Assembly: GCA_026874595.1 (NCBI GenBank) | Contig: CM049313.1 | Location: 23,122,008 to 23,186,007, forward strand | DNA length: 64,000 nt | DNA from: Sipunculus nudus | Lineage: Eukaryota; Annelida; Sipuncula; Golfingiida; Sipunculidae | Reading direction: 5' to 3' | In this document: positions 34,634 through 47,117 of the stretch, piece after piece | Layout of the letters: each line of letters begins with the position of its first letter | Numbering within the stretch: the stretch's first letter is position 1 | Made by a program: the position numbers and the translations under genes | Notes under the pieces: model-generated | What the model was told of the DNA's origin: nothing | The model's input: only the letters and a program-made list of their open reading frames with translations | Databases searched by the model: none

Positions 34634-37600
34634 TTGTTGCCTCTGCGGCGTCTCCTGGCTATATGGCCCAGATAAACGGACGGGGACAGATTCGGATGGT
34701 TTTGGGTGGGCGGAGATTACCACTCAGTTTGGTGCCTCTCTTTATTGTTTCAGATTTATTTGCGTAATTTATTGCAGGTTTTTTAAGCTCCACTATTTCT
34801 AGATTTCATGGTATTTTGTAACCACTGTTTAAATGAATGTACAGTATTTCATTGATTAACATACGACACATTCAGATTTAACTCTGACTATATTAATAAT
34901 TATAATACGATCACGTACCACTAATATATACAGACCCATGGTCCGTTTAAGTGGAGACGGTGGTGCTCATCAAAACACATATAGGGTCAATGCAATAGAC
35001 ATGCAGTCATGGAAAAAATTGTCTTTATAATAAGTTTGTTGATGATGGAGAAAAGAAATTTTTTTTAATTAAATGTTACCAATGCGAAATTTCCGGGACA
35101 AATTTAAAAATGCAGGACCTCGTTTCGCTTTATTTAATTCAGGTTCGCTTTAATAAGTTTTGATATCGGGCTTATCTCTCCTTTTCATACTCTGTGCAAA
35201 CCTGTTGAGTACACCTGTTGAAGTATTTCTGTCTAGAGCTATCCTTTCAAGACGATAAATGGGGAAATCCTAGGAGAATAATAGTGTAAGTTTATTGCAC
35301 CGTCCCTGTGCACATGACCAAAATGGCGTCCGTGAGCGGGGACATCTGCCGTAAGGCCACATGGCTAATCGCGGCCCGCTGTCCCGCAGCATGGATTAGA
35401 GAACCAAGGAAATAAATTGCACCTACATAAATTTTTCATCAGCCCCAGACGAAATAACGCTATACATGTCTCTAGTCATCGCGCCTTAGGTTTGTTTATT
35501 GACCATATTTTTCTGAACTTCTGTATGTCTCCGGGAATCATTTCCATTCATTTGGTGACCTATCAATATCCTGTCTAAACAGACTCGTGTTTGCACAGCC
35601 TTACACGAATCAATCATTGCATATAAAGTTCAGCACCAAAGGTGTTAGAATCCAGTCCTTCCCTGAACCCTGAACACTCAACCGTTTCTGTTGTCAACAT
35701 ACCATTGACAGACAATTATCAATCAAAATACATTGGTGTAGAAGTTAAAAATAATGAACCGACTTGGGTTATTCAAAAATAAAAAATAATAATAATTTGG
35801 GCAGTCGACAGGCGGCCTCTGGGTATCCGCAAAATCACTGTTTATTATGTCATGACATGGAATTTTTCTGGCTAAAATCACTCGACATTTCTGGCAACCA
35901 AGATGCCGTGGTATCCCCGAAATATCCTTTTTCAATAGGTTTTGGTTCGTGACCAATATCCGTTGACATGCTACACATTTCAACGAAAAATAATTATAAG
36001 TGTGTGGTGCCTCTTATATTGTATACAAGTTAAAGTATGCATGTTGTGTGAACATGCAACATTTCAGCTCAACTGCTATATTGTAGATTGTGTTACCAGA
36101 CTTCTGTACGAGATGCATTCAATCACTCCTGACGTGTCATTTAAATTCAGCTTAGGCACACGGGTGGACACCGCCGAAATAAATGTATGTGGCGCAACTA
36201 TATATAAATATATATGCACATGCAACATTTCAGACCAACTCATCTAATCACTTCTGCGATATGTACAAGTGCTAAAAAGAACGTGTTTGCCAATAGTTGT
36301 CTGGCAGAGAATGCTTCTCAGACGGAGGTCGAACACGGCTGCAAATAAAGTATTCGGGCAAAATTTGATACAATAAACTGTACTGCATCGCTTAAGGCAA
36401 TAGTTCTTTTAGATATAGCACTAACATTCTAAGATGCGTGCACCTTCTCATTTTAAAGTCCATTTCTTATAATTCTTAAACAACTTCAATTTGCGGATTT
36501 GGGTGGGGTCTTCCCTAAAGCGTTTCTCCTGTTTCTACTTGAAACATCGGGGTCTACTGTTTACCATTCTCTGTCCTCAGATAGATACCTACCTTGAGAC
36601 TGTCTTCGTAGTACTTTGCTATCGTATTTCTGTACACATGTCAAACCTTGATGTCGCAAAAAAAGGATGAAACCGCTGACGGAGGTACCATTTTGCATAC
36701 AGACTTAACCCGGATGCCGCAAGTCTAATATCGAAATTACGGGTATAACGCTGGTTACTGAAATTCACTTTTTATCACCTTTTGTCTCCCATATGGGCCA
36801 GAGGATACAACCTTATGAAGATCCACAATATTACTGTAGTTGAACCAATTCCTGAGCAGACACAGTGTATATTGCAGCTATTTGTCTGTTAATGTTTGTT
36901 TTTATAAAAGCCGGGAACGTACCTGGTCTTTATGTATTTATCGAATCCACAGAGAACATTTTGCCGTTGAACATACAGTTTTCCAGCTCTTAAATTTGTA
37001 AGCAGAGCACTGAATTTTTCCAAATCGATGCATATAACAACCCCAAAAGAAACATTTATACAGGTCTTACTTTTCTTTCGATTTAGGATGACCAGTTCCA
37101 GGACAATCGTTGGACTCATGTTTTATGAGGTTGTCTGATGAGTAGTGTCGGGAGAGATACTAGAAGAAAGATAAAAAAGAACATTGAGCCGAGACGTAAA
37201 GACATTGAAAAGTTCTTTTGAAAACCTATAATGTTCAAATTTGATTCTTCTATACAACATACCGGTTCTGTCAGACAAATGTTTCAAATGTTTCGTTATT
37301 TTTTTCTTAAACCCCACTTTTTGCAGCCACCGCAACCTTTTTTACAGGTTTTAGACCAATATTTTTCGGCATGACACCCCACTCCCATTTTCGGGACCTG
37401 CGGAATTTTTTTAGGCTTTGTGATTGCTCCTTCTGGGTTGGACCTCTTCTTTTCCTATCTTCTCGATCCGCCTCTGAAACATGCATGGTTACCTAAACGC
37501 TTACTGCGGAAAGGATCCAGGTCATTTATATATTTCTTAATTAAGACACAACTTTATAACAGGCAGTTGTGTTCTTATGGCACTATAACATGGCTTAATT

Positions 37601-38855
37601 TTGCTTGATATGTTGACAGCCATTTTTGATGGAGTGAAATGAAAATTTAACGTAACCTTTCGCTTGAAGAGTAACCTTTACGGATAATTACCCGTCAACT
37701 TGAGGACCTCTTCCGTTGGTCTGAGTGAATTGAAATTTCCACATAAAAATCCATCTCAAATATGAAACCATTCTCAAATTGGGGACCATTCTCGATACTG
37801 TTAATGAATTGAAAATTCCTTTTTACTGTTTGTATACATGGAACCCCTTTATAGTGATTCATTTAGGGAGCAGGATTACTGCAAGTAGGCGTCTGGTTCG
37901 AATAGGTTCACGTGTCACGATTGCGATCAGTTCTCGATCAACGATGCATATTCCCATCACAAAAGTCAGTTCAAATTTTTTTCTCCCAACCAGAAATTGA
38001 TAATCTAATCATGCTAAGCTGTCGAGTAAACAAGTATAAGACGGCCCATCATGAATAAACAGCCTTAAAAATAAAAGGTCATTCCAAATATATATACATG
38101 TATATATTATTGAGCACCTAAACGGTTTATAGTCTGCAAGAAACTCATCCTTTTTCAACGGTGGCAAAATATATACCAATTTCGTTACCACCAGTAAAGT
38201 TGACGATTTGCGATCCAATTAAGTCACGCTAGTGCCCCCGCGTTCTCCGCCTAGTTCCTGTCGCGTCCTTGTACAAATTATATGTCTTATCCACACGACC
38301 CCGGAGTGCATTTATACTGGCCACTAAGGGATGGCATATGACGAATATATGGCCGAGTTGGGTTGTCGTGCGCTGGGAGGACGGGAGCTTTATGTTCTCT
38401 GTGGATTTCAACCGTGGCCGAGGCAGGTCCCAACACCGAAGTAAAAAAACTGAAACTAAATTTGGCTATATTGACTTTAATGGGATCACACATTGAACCC
38501 GTAGTTTTTTGTCGGGGTTGAAAATCCTCTGAACGATTATGCTAACACGGTCAATTAAAAGTTAAAATGAACGACCAATAACTCTCAGTGGTAGGGACCT
38601 TATTATTTTTGTAACTGAATAATATACAAAACGCTACTCTTATATTTATATATACTCTACATATATACTATATATATAATATATAATCAATATAATACAT
38701 TAAGGTTCAATACCTCACAGTGAAAGTGCTCTACCGTACGGGGAGCATTAATAATATTATACTATGTATATAGTTAGCTTGATTTCATGATGTACTACAG
38801 TACTGTTTCGTGGGTTCAGCTTGCTACCTGAGGAGTGGGGCGGCTATAGAGAGAC

Positions 38856-38860
<5 letters not shown>
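34634..38860. other. No recognised gene; scattered minor signals
   Basis: A short open start CAAAATGGCGTCC (ATG at 35323) is followed after 28 bases by GTAAGG. The words GAACATGCAACATTTCAG and CACATGCAACATTTCAG (36.05 and 36.22 kb) suggest a small, roughly 165-bp duplication. Two adjacent minus-strand frames at 36889-37335 are discussed under rejected items. AT-rich TATATA-type sequence lies near 38.64-38.69 kb. Nothing is supported as a gene. Confidence 0.4.
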
Positions 38861-38922
<62 letters not shown>

Positions 38923-38932
38923 CAGACAGACA
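38861..38932. repeat. (GA)n followed by (GACA)n microsatellite
   Basis: About 14 GA dinucleotides pass into about 10 GACA tetranucleotides. The change from GA to GACA in one tract implies a point mutation that then expanded. Confidence 0.95.
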
Positions 38933-39843
38933 TTTTGGTACATCTTCTCTAACTTAACAATTCCAGGTTCCCTGATTAGTTCCGCCCAAATTTCACTGAA
39001 GACATTTTAAACACTTCACTTTGGTGACCCAAGTTAATTTCTACCGGATTCTTGTGAAGGAATCTCTCAACTGGAATATGTATCAAAGTTATTTTAAATT
39101 AAGCAGACTAGTTCTGGTTGCCTATCACACAACCTGCCATGCCAGGTCTCCTGACGACGTTTCTCCCGATTAAGACTTTGACTAACGCGATACCAAAAAG
39201 CTTTACTCTAGTTTGATCTGGTAGCTATTTAAAGATAATAAATGAAATTACTACAAAGACATACATCTACGATCCTTAAGCAGCGGTTAAACACTGCAGG
39301 CGTTCAATATCTCCTTCGTTGTATCCGCTGCTTTGTATAGAAAGATTCTTCGGGTTTCACCATCAGAGCTCATCTACACCTATTAAATTTACAGTCATCA
39401 GACCGAGTGGCCAGGTACGATAATCGGTCAAACACCGGACCTGTTGACTGACCAAAAGTAACTGAATACTGATTAAGCATCAAGAAAAAAAGGGAGAAAT
39501 TTAGAATATAAAAGTCTTACACGTGTCTGTTTAGGGAAATATGTTGTCACTCTTAAAAAGAAATAGTTCCTTGTGTAAAACCGTGATATACGTCACCATA
39601 AAGTACAACATACAAAATATAATAGTAGTATCATCACACCTTCGTTGAATTGATAACTGAGTCCACTTATTGAGAAGAGAGTTATTCAGTTATACTGCGG
39701 CAGGGAGCCTGAGTTAACTGTGAGTGAAACGTCAATGTCACAAACAGCTAGAATGAAGCACACTTAAAGATAAAAAACTAAAATGAAGGGGGCGAGCGCG
39801 GTATTCCGTCACCACTTCACATTTTCTTTTATTTTACAAGTGC
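38933..39843. other. No recognised gene
   Basis: AT-rich, with no frame of note until the multi-frame open region starting near 39.78 kb. Confidence 0.5.
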
Positions 39844-40251
39844 TCATTCTCCGCCTGTCGGGGGCATGTCCTCAATACCCTTCAGGCCAAGCCAGAGGTT
39901 TTTATTACAATTTTCTGGCGACCTCGAGTCGCAGAGCTCGGATGGATTTCTGCGGAAGGGCGTGACAGTGATGCCTGGGAACACCAGTAGCTTTACTGAG
40001 AAATCCATGAAACATACCAAGGGCTCTATTCGCTGTGACAAGGTTCTTAACCATAATGTAATTGTTGTCTGCGGCAACAAGGGCAGAAAATGAATTGATG
40101 CTCGAGCCACATCAAGATGTTTGGATAATGGCATAGTTTCGGATGCAGAACCCTCCATATCCGGCCATTTGTCATACACAGCATTGATAAGGATGCTTCC
40201 TCGCTTCGTCGTCTTTACTTGTTTGCCTTTTCTTGTTTTATTGCCTTTCTC
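39844..40251 (-). CDS. Candidate terminal exon, unrecognised, minus strand
   Basis: On the minus strand a good acceptor (TTATTTATTCCCCTCAG, ending at 40252) precedes 135 open codons, with a stop at 39844-39846. The start is basic and lysine-rich (about 17 residues), followed by RGSILINAVYDKWPDMEG and SETMPLSKHLDVARAS. No family was recognised. Caution: the segment is GC-richer than its surroundings. It is also open in a second minus-strand frame (from about 40123, containing GMFHGFLSKATGVPRHHC) and in a plus-strand frame (39866-40093). Chance openness is therefore likely, and which frame is used, if any, cannot be decided by eye. Confidence 0.2.
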   Translation of the reverse strand, partial: EKGNKTRKGKQVKTTKRGSILINAVYDKWPDMEGSASETMPLSKHLDVARASIHFLPLLPQTTITLWLRTLSQRIEPLVCFMDFSVKLLVFPGITVTPFRRNPSELCDSRSPENCNKNLWLGLKGIEDMPPTGGE

Positions 40252-40686
40252 CTGAGGGGAATAAATAAGTTAAAGGAATAACACAGAGTTAGGACCGAAT
40301 TGTATTTCCTGTGACGGGACACCGGTGGATAATAGGTTTAAGAGTTAAAGACAGCGGGACTTGCCCTACAGGTGAAAAGAAAACCACAACAATTAATTAG
40401 AAGAACCGTGACTTCAGGGCTTCAGGGAATAGATTATTTTTATGGGACTGAAGTTCTCTGGCCGTTGAGTTTTAACCCTTTCAAAATGAAGGCTTTTGAT
40501 ACTGAAGGTAAAATACAGACTTCAGGTGGGATTCGTGACTATATTCCTAATGGAGTGTTTATTTCTTGGGTGGAATGAAAGCGCTTACAGATAGAGGTTT
40601 AGATAAAAACGGAAGGTCTATATGACCTTTACCCTTGAAGGTTTTGAGGTTTAAACCATTAAATGTATCAATATATCCCGAGAGTC

Positions 40687-41131
40687 TTAAGCCGTGTCCG
40701 CACTAGCAAATTATCCGGATCGTGAACCGGTTTACTCTGTCCGCACTAGGCTACTTATCCGCATTAGTTCGGTTTACTGTAGTCCGGCCGCTTGAAAGGC
40801 AGACAACAGTAGCCCGGTTAACTTTAGTCCGATTTACAGTAAACCGGATTCTAGTGCGTACAAGCAAACCCGCTTCTAGTTTCAGCAAATGGCCTTGACC
40901 GCTACCCGTGATGATTATCCCAGCATGGGTTGCGCGAGGGAGCGCTCAGTTGTAGGCCTGAATCGGACTACGAACCAAGTGCGGACAGCAATCTCACGTG
41001 TTGAATAAACCGGTTTAGGCTTTTGTAAAGCGAATTACAGTGCGGACGCAAAGCCGACTACTTCGGGGCTAAAGTTAACTGGTTTAGTATGATCCGGTTA
41101 AGATGCGATCCAAGTGCGGATACGGCCTTAA
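40687..41131. mobile_element. MITE-B: TTAA-flanked inverted-repeat element
   Basis: TTAA at 40687-40690 and 41128-41131 flank a 437-bp element. The left end GCCGTGTCCGCACTAG matches the right end read on the other strand, GGCCGTATCCGCACTTG, at 14 of 16 positions after one extra G. Subterminal copies of the same words recur inside, in both orientations (TGTCCGCACTAGGC at about 40.73 kb, AAGTGCGGACAGC at about 40.98 kb, CAGTGCGGACGC at about 41.04 kb). ATCCGGAT and AACCGGTTTA-type words also recur. Dense subterminal repeats are typical of non-autonomous DNA transposons. There is no coding capacity. The piggyBac-like assignment rests on TTAA. Confidence 0.75.
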
Positions 41132-41867
41132 GCTCTGGACAGTCTTCCTTGTTTGTTTGCGATGATAAAGCATCAGTCACGTCAACAGATGGAAGGGAAA
41201 GTATTTTGCCCGGCAGTGACACGTGCTGTCTCGAAAACGTTTCGACTTGTCTCAGAACAATTAGAGGAAAAACATCTAAATCAGTCTGGACTAAAAGTGA
41301 CATTTACTTTGCTAAGCGACTGCATCAGCGATAGAAATAAACTGTTATAGCTATCACTCTCTCCTCCTCCGGCACTTGGTTTTTTTTCCGGCTTCATTCT
41401 GCTACAGCCAATCTTGACATTCTTGTTAGAAACAGCCCAAAGGGAGTACAGTTTCTTCTATCTTGTCTTTCTTTTCTTTCTGTAAGGCAGTGTTGTCACT
41501 CGATCACTCTCGGCGTCTCCTAAATAATGGTTCTATGATTAAATACCAGGCAACAATAAAAGTGCTTCGTGCCGTGTCTAGCTTTATGGAATTAGCTGCA
41601 GTAACGACTGCAACATATTGTTGGGTCGAGAGCAATTAATGGCCGCCCGCCGTGAACCTTTTACCCTAAGGTACACCTTACCGCAAGACTACAAACATGG
41701 CTGATTTAGACCAGCCGCGAGACCCAGAGGTAGACTGTCCGTTTATTGACACTGTAAACTGGGATGTTTCAGTTCTAATTTGACAACGAAAGTCCTTCTT
41801 CAATGGGCTTCCATATTTGTCTTAAATTAATGTTATGTAGAGCCCAGAACCGTCTTTGCCATCGTCA
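41132..41867. other. No recognised gene
   Basis: Frames at 41058-41350 are open on both strands across the MITE-B edge. They are not recognised. Confidence 0.4.
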
Positions 41868-42192
41868 ACTTGCCTCCGAAAAGAGGGTATGCATCACCGT
41901 CCATGTGTGTTTGTGTCTGTGTACTTATTCTCAACATACTCGCGCAAGCATGGACGGAATCACATGAAATTTTCAGGGCATTTCGCAAAAAGGCCAGTGG
42001 AGAACCGATTAGGATAGTGGGAACCCGGTGCATTATCAGAATTTTGTATCGCCAACAAAGAAATTTCACCTGTTTACAGTCACTTAGGCACCTAGGAATA
42101 TTGGTAGAATAAGTGAATGCAAACACCACAATAGGGATGAGGCACCACCACATGGCGGAGGCTTGCATTCCTCAGAAAGCAGATTTCTAGTT
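41868..42192 (+). mobile_element. R1 dispersed repeat copy
   Basis: Nearly complete R1, about 325 bp: GCCTCCGAAAAGAGGGTATG, CGGAATCACATGAAATTTTC, CAGGGCATTTCGC, GTTTACAGTCACTTAGGCAC, TAGGAATATTG, AAGTGAATGCAAACACC, and the terminal block CACATGGCGGAGGCTTGC ending near TTTCTAGTT. The middle is more diverged than in the 7.5-kb copy. Confidence 0.73.
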
Positions 42193-42566
42193 TAGGAGAA
42201 AATGTCCTATGCTCCATTTCCATGTAAAACCTGAACAAGGATGGTTGGGAAATTCCTACTAATAATGAAACTGTACTCTAAAGGTCTACGTATAATCAAG
42301 TCTGCCATGTTAGGTACTTACATTATCTCATGGAAATTCACATGCTTTCATACCCGCCTCTTGAACTAATATAGTAATACTTTTCTACTTCCGGGGCTTT
42401 AAATGGAAAGAAAAATTTGAGAGTCAGAGGATGTCCAGGTAAAATTCATATGGCATTTCGGAGCGTCACTTGTGTCAAATGTTGAAGGGCCAAGGAACCT
42501 TTAATAGCATTTTTAAATTTTAAGTCATAATCGTAATATTATACAATATCATATGTTATTATATGA
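42193..42566. other. No recognised gene
   Basis: AT-rich, and nothing was seen. Confidence 0.5.
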
Positions 42567-43351
42567 TGTTACAGATGTCTCTTTTTTATTGTATGCAGCA
42601 GTCATACATGTGTATGTGCAGCGCTAGCATTGTCCATTGCTATGGCGGCATAGGCCGGCCCATGCATGGGGTCTGACGTGTAGACACAGCGGTCATGCTA
42701 GTCTGGGGCTTTCTCGCCTAGCCGAGCCGGGCCGGCTCACGTGTGAACACTGATGTGTAGAAACACAGCGTTCGTTGTTCTAGATGTTTCCTGTAACGTG
42801 TCTATTTTTGAGTTCTTTGGATTGTTCGGGAAATGGAAAGATCTCGGCTTGAGGTGAAAAGTTATAAAAAAACGGGCTGTGTTTTAGAGCCGGTAGAGAG
42901 AGGAGAGAGGAGAAAAATATTCTAGCGTACACGGAATAATGTTAGCCAGTTTGTGGACCTATCCGATAATTTCAGCAGTTATAGATTTTTTTCGAATTTG
43001 TAACGGATTTTAATTAGTCTTCAGTTTGCCTTTGGGATCACTACCTGAACTTCACTTTACAACAAATTGATTTTGTGATTGAACCGGACTGTTATTCTAT
43101 GAAAAGATTTATGTAAACTGTTCATCTGGATTATATGCTTTAAAGGACTTTTTGTCGCTGTGACAGTGGTGGTAACCAGGTACTGTACACTTTGTTTACT
43201 TGTATTGATTTACTGTTGTACTGTGTAATTGTATTGATTAGTGTATTGTAATGTAAGGATTGTTTTAAGAATAAATTATAATTATTCGTTAACAAAAAAA
43301 CCACTGACTTCTTTATTCATTCCCCTAGACATTTCACGCTGCAGTGTTACA
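42567..43351 (+). mobile_element. R4: LTR-like repeat, copy 2
   Basis: Collinear with 27772-28521 in the same orientation. It begins TGTTACAGATG and ends GCAGTGTTACA. It shares the GGGGCTTTCTCGCCT block, the GAGAGAGGAGAGAGGA block, GGTGGTAACCAGGTA, and TTTTAAGAATAAATTATA with the AATAAA signal. It also shares the 3' block ending CCCCTAGACATTTCACGCTG. The 5' third is the most diverged. As in copy 1, similarity continues briefly past the final ACA (GAATCTGATTTTG...). Confidence 0.58.
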
Positions 43352-43832
43352 GAATCTGATTTTGTTTTATCTCCATAACCAAATTTATGCTCGTCATGAC
43401 TACGTGATCTGTTGATATCTGATTATAGTGAAACATAAGGGTGAGTTGTGATTGTACTTTGTATACAACTGAATGGTTTGTTGAGTTAGTCGGGAATGCT
43501 CAATGACTGCTAAAAGAACGGGCTCTGATCTTCTCGCCTACAGCCAGAAATTCGCGCGTCCGGTTGGACGCTAGGACATCCAGAACCGGGCGTCCGAAAA
43601 GATTTCAATTGACACAGACGCTTACCCTAGCAATCCTGGTAGCTCTGAGTATGTTAGATAATTCGTATCTTTTAAACTCACTATATTTTAACTGAATAAA
43701 ATACGTTAAAATACACTGTATCAAATAGAATATAAATATATTAAAAGTAAAAATGTAGCAAAATTTTAATTACATGTTTAATTATATTGATATTAATTAC
43801 TAGGCTTCACCAACGCTCATGACACATTACAT
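43352..43832. other. No recognised gene
   Basis: AT-rich. Nothing was recognised beyond the R4 flank. Confidence 0.5.
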
Positions 43833-43887
43833 GTGTGGACATGAAAAACGTTGAATCTTTGTATGTCAACGTTTTTCATGTCCACAC
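43833..43887. repeat. Perfect 22-bp hairpin with 11-nt loop
   Basis: The left arm at 43833-43854 (GTGTGGACATG, then AAAAACGTTGA) is an exact reverse complement of the right arm at 43866-43887. Loop 43855-43865. A perfect 22-bp stem in otherwise decayed AT-rich DNA is unexpected. It could be a recent fold-back element, a small-RNA hairpin, or an assembly or replication artefact. Expression cannot be judged from sequence. Confidence 0.9.
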
Positions 43888-46758
43888 TTTTAAATACATA
43901 AACTTAAAGTAACAACTTTCTTTGACAGTGGGATGATCTGAAAACGTAAGGTGCAGGATGAGATCGATTTCAGGTTACCTGCGATAGTAATATGAACGAA
44001 GGTTATTTGAAATCACCACACTAAGACAAAAATCGCTGTAAGTAATAGGTGGTCGTGTCAAAGCGGTCAACATCAGACTTTTTTATGTTTTTCTTGTTTT
44101 CTGTATTTTACTAACTGCTACAGGCTCGCATATTGGAACAGAAACATCAAGAGAACAGAAACATTTAGAACATATATCATTATCATTTAAAGGCACAAAA
44201 TGGTTAAATTTAAAAAATATATAATCCTGCAAATAAATTACTTAATTAAATTATTTTTTACGAAACATGCAATGAGCCTTTTACAACTCTTAGCTTTGTC
44301 AATATAATATTGTACAATCGACGTCCTATGAAATGTGGAATGCATAATACATGTATCCTCTAGTCGTACAGCGCAGGAGACTGTAAGAGGAATATGTATA
44401 CCAAACCGCGACAGATTTACGCAGAAACACTCGGTGAATTCATTTATATTTGCGGGGAAAAACAACATTTATTGCTGACCTGTCTCCTCACAAGGAAGTA
44501 CTTGTGCCCTTTCATTGCTTATATAGGCCAATATAGACACGACTAGCAGCCGCGGGAGGGCCACAATGTGACATACAATGAGAGCAGAGTCTGCACACGG
44601 GTTTGTGTTTCTGAAAATCTAACTTTAGCCACGCTTAAAAAAGCCCCATTGGCCACATAATGCCGCACTTGCCAGCATTGGAAATTCTGTCTGGAACGGA
44701 AATAGCTTAAGGAAAATGGACCGCTAGCGCTCAGTCCAATGCAAGACTCATTATCCAGGGCTTGTCTTTTCTTAGGCCGTAGGGAACTGAATATGAAGTC
44801 TGTGGCTAGGTCCTAGGACGTCTAAAAACAAATAATATTTGATTATTTTATCAGCTGAAAGCAGTCAACACTTCATTCTTACGTAGTAGAAGCTTTGTAT
44901 ATAAGAGTTAGATCTGTATAAATAATGATAAATTATAACCATGAACTGAAACGTCAAAACATAAAAACGCCCTATTATCACTGCATTAACAAGATAACTT
45001 TCGTGTTGTGTTGATTGAAACAAGGATGAATGGTTGATATATAGTTAAAATCTGACATTCTGATATGTAACATTAGACTGCGCACGTCTCCTTGGCGAAA
45101 TCATGAATAACGGAAAAGCAAATGTTTTGACGTGTTTTTTTCGACTTTCATTTATCATTTGTTTAAGACTGTAACACATCAGGATAACATATCTAATCGC
45201 TCCTTACGGTGTTTACTTGATATTTTTTAATACATCGCATAGGATTGTTGAAAAAAGTGTTGTCGGAAGCACTGGGTGAAAGGGGAGTTCAGTTCTGCCC
45301 CTGTGGATCGACGCTTTAACTATTGGAAACTCTGTGATAATAATATTAAAGGAGGCGTGTGCGCTATAAAAGGGCAGGGTTTTCTCTTTGTACTGAGCAA
45401 ACTTAATAAGACTATCACACATCAGAAAAATGTATAGGGTGCAGATAGTTTTGTCTATTATCCAAGGTCTGGCTTTTTTTATCCATTATGAACTCTTCGG
45501 AAGTGTTACGGTTTGGAACTTCTCCGCTACCCAAGGGGAGCATACACCATCCAGGCTGCCATTGTTAGCGCGGAAAGGTTATGTATTATACCCAGCAGCT
45601 ATACCTCTTGCATAAGACCTCGAATCGTCAGACTGCAAAAAAAGGTTAACCGAGACATTGAACGTGACCTTAAATGGCTCGGTGGAATCACGTGGTCCTT
45701 CGGCTCCACATACGTACCGCATTCACTACGCTTCGGCTTTTTTTTTTTAAATCAGTTTTGCAAAACTGAAGCGGAAAGATATGAAAAACATGGTGTAGAC
45801 AGAGTAGTTGAGAGAAAGAGAAATTAAAATCCGGAAACTTACGAAGTGTTTAATTGTACTCACGGAAACCCGGACAATAACGTACCTGAAGTCGATTGAG
45901 ACATATAAGACCTCCCTGTTGCGTATTTACTATCCCAATGATTAATGGGATTTAGTAAACTTTATGACGATTGATTTTCATCGGGACCTAAATGAGTGCT
46001 TTAAGAATTGCACGGGTACTCGTACCTGATTAGTCCTACCGAGTACTCGAGTCCTGAATCAAGCCCGCATTTTGATCATATGTTTTTAATCATGCCCAAT
46101 CATGTATCTAGGTTGTTTATGATGAATATAATAATCGTGTGCCTGCAAGAACACCCCATAACACGCCTTACTATCTTAAATGCATAAATACATCTACGTC
46201 CTACCAACACATTGGTCAGGCTAGAAAAAATATTAAATTCCTATTTTGATTTTTTTTTTGTGTCGCTATTTGGGAAAAAAACAATCGAGTCCCAATCGGG
46301 TGATACCTATGAAGTACCTGAGTCCAAATTTTGCTTGGTTTCAATGAGTTTCTGATGCAACAAAGATATAGAGCAAAAATAAATAAATTGTTGCACCTTT
46401 CAAGAAAGCAAAAATATGATAGTTGAGTGGCCAGCAGATGCTGATACAAAAAGATCACAGTATCACGTGATTATAAAGAATAAACAAATGCAAACCCTCG
46501 AAGTGTTTCATGTGTTTCAAAAGCGTGTTTTATTTATGTTCTTGTTCTGTCATACACATGCGGTGAATCAGACAACAGAAGATATATGATTGAGAGATCT
46601 GGTCGCAACTGCAGAATAATAGTGTCTGCTGGAAGGGGGATTATATTTAAAATCCGTGCCCCATGAGCAAACCAGTTGAAGCGTCATTAGTAAAACATGG
46701 ACCACAAGATCCCGCTTGACGGCTGAGTGAAATTGAAGGAAGCGCCGCTTCCTGTAAA

Positions 46759-46759
<1 letters not shown>
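43888..46759. other. No recognised gene
   Basis: Overlapping frames at 45.2-45.8 kb (the longest is 104 codons, 45513-45827) have no recognisable domain. The rest is unremarkable AT-rich DNA. Confidence 0.45.
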
Positions 46760-46793
<34 letters not shown>

Positions 46794-46799
46794 ATAAAA

Positions 46800-46853
<54 letters not shown>
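46760..46853. repeat. Compound (AT)n microsatellite
   Basis: Two AT tracts (46760-46790 and 46800-46853) are separated by TTTATAAAAG. This gives Tyr-Ile runs in both strands' frames. Confidence 0.95.
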
Positions 46854-46856
<3 letters not shown>

Positions 46857-47117
46857 ATATGTGTAGAGAGGGGAATATTTTTATCGACCATCTGCCAAGT
46901 TTCGGCGATCAGTTACTTATAAAATAAGAAAATCTACAAACTTTTTTTTAATTCCCATTTCAATTTCCGAACGGATATAAAATAAGGTAATTATAGCGGT
47001 AGTTGCAAAGTTAATGTCCCGATTGTATGTTCGGTGATTTGACCAAAAGAAAGCCGTAGATGTTCAACAGCATCTATTTTGGGAATATCCAGTACACAGT
47101 ATAAATGACTGTGTTAT

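Noticed and set aside
35323-35350. Possible first coding exon: Kozak-like AAAATGG with a YY1-like word, then GTAAGG
   Set aside because: It is 28 bases long, and such combinations are frequent by chance. No downstream exon was found.
36889-37335. Two adjacent minus-strand frames, one with LNRKKSKT and LVQ/VQRQN-like words, considered as a piggyBac or other transposase remnant
   Set aside because: The resemblance is a few residues and no catalytic block was found. It would matter given the TTAA elements, so a profile search against piggyBac transposases is the deciding test.
45430-45827. Overlapping 61- and 104-codon frames
   Set aside because: No domain, no splice context, and two frames open at once in ordinary sequence.
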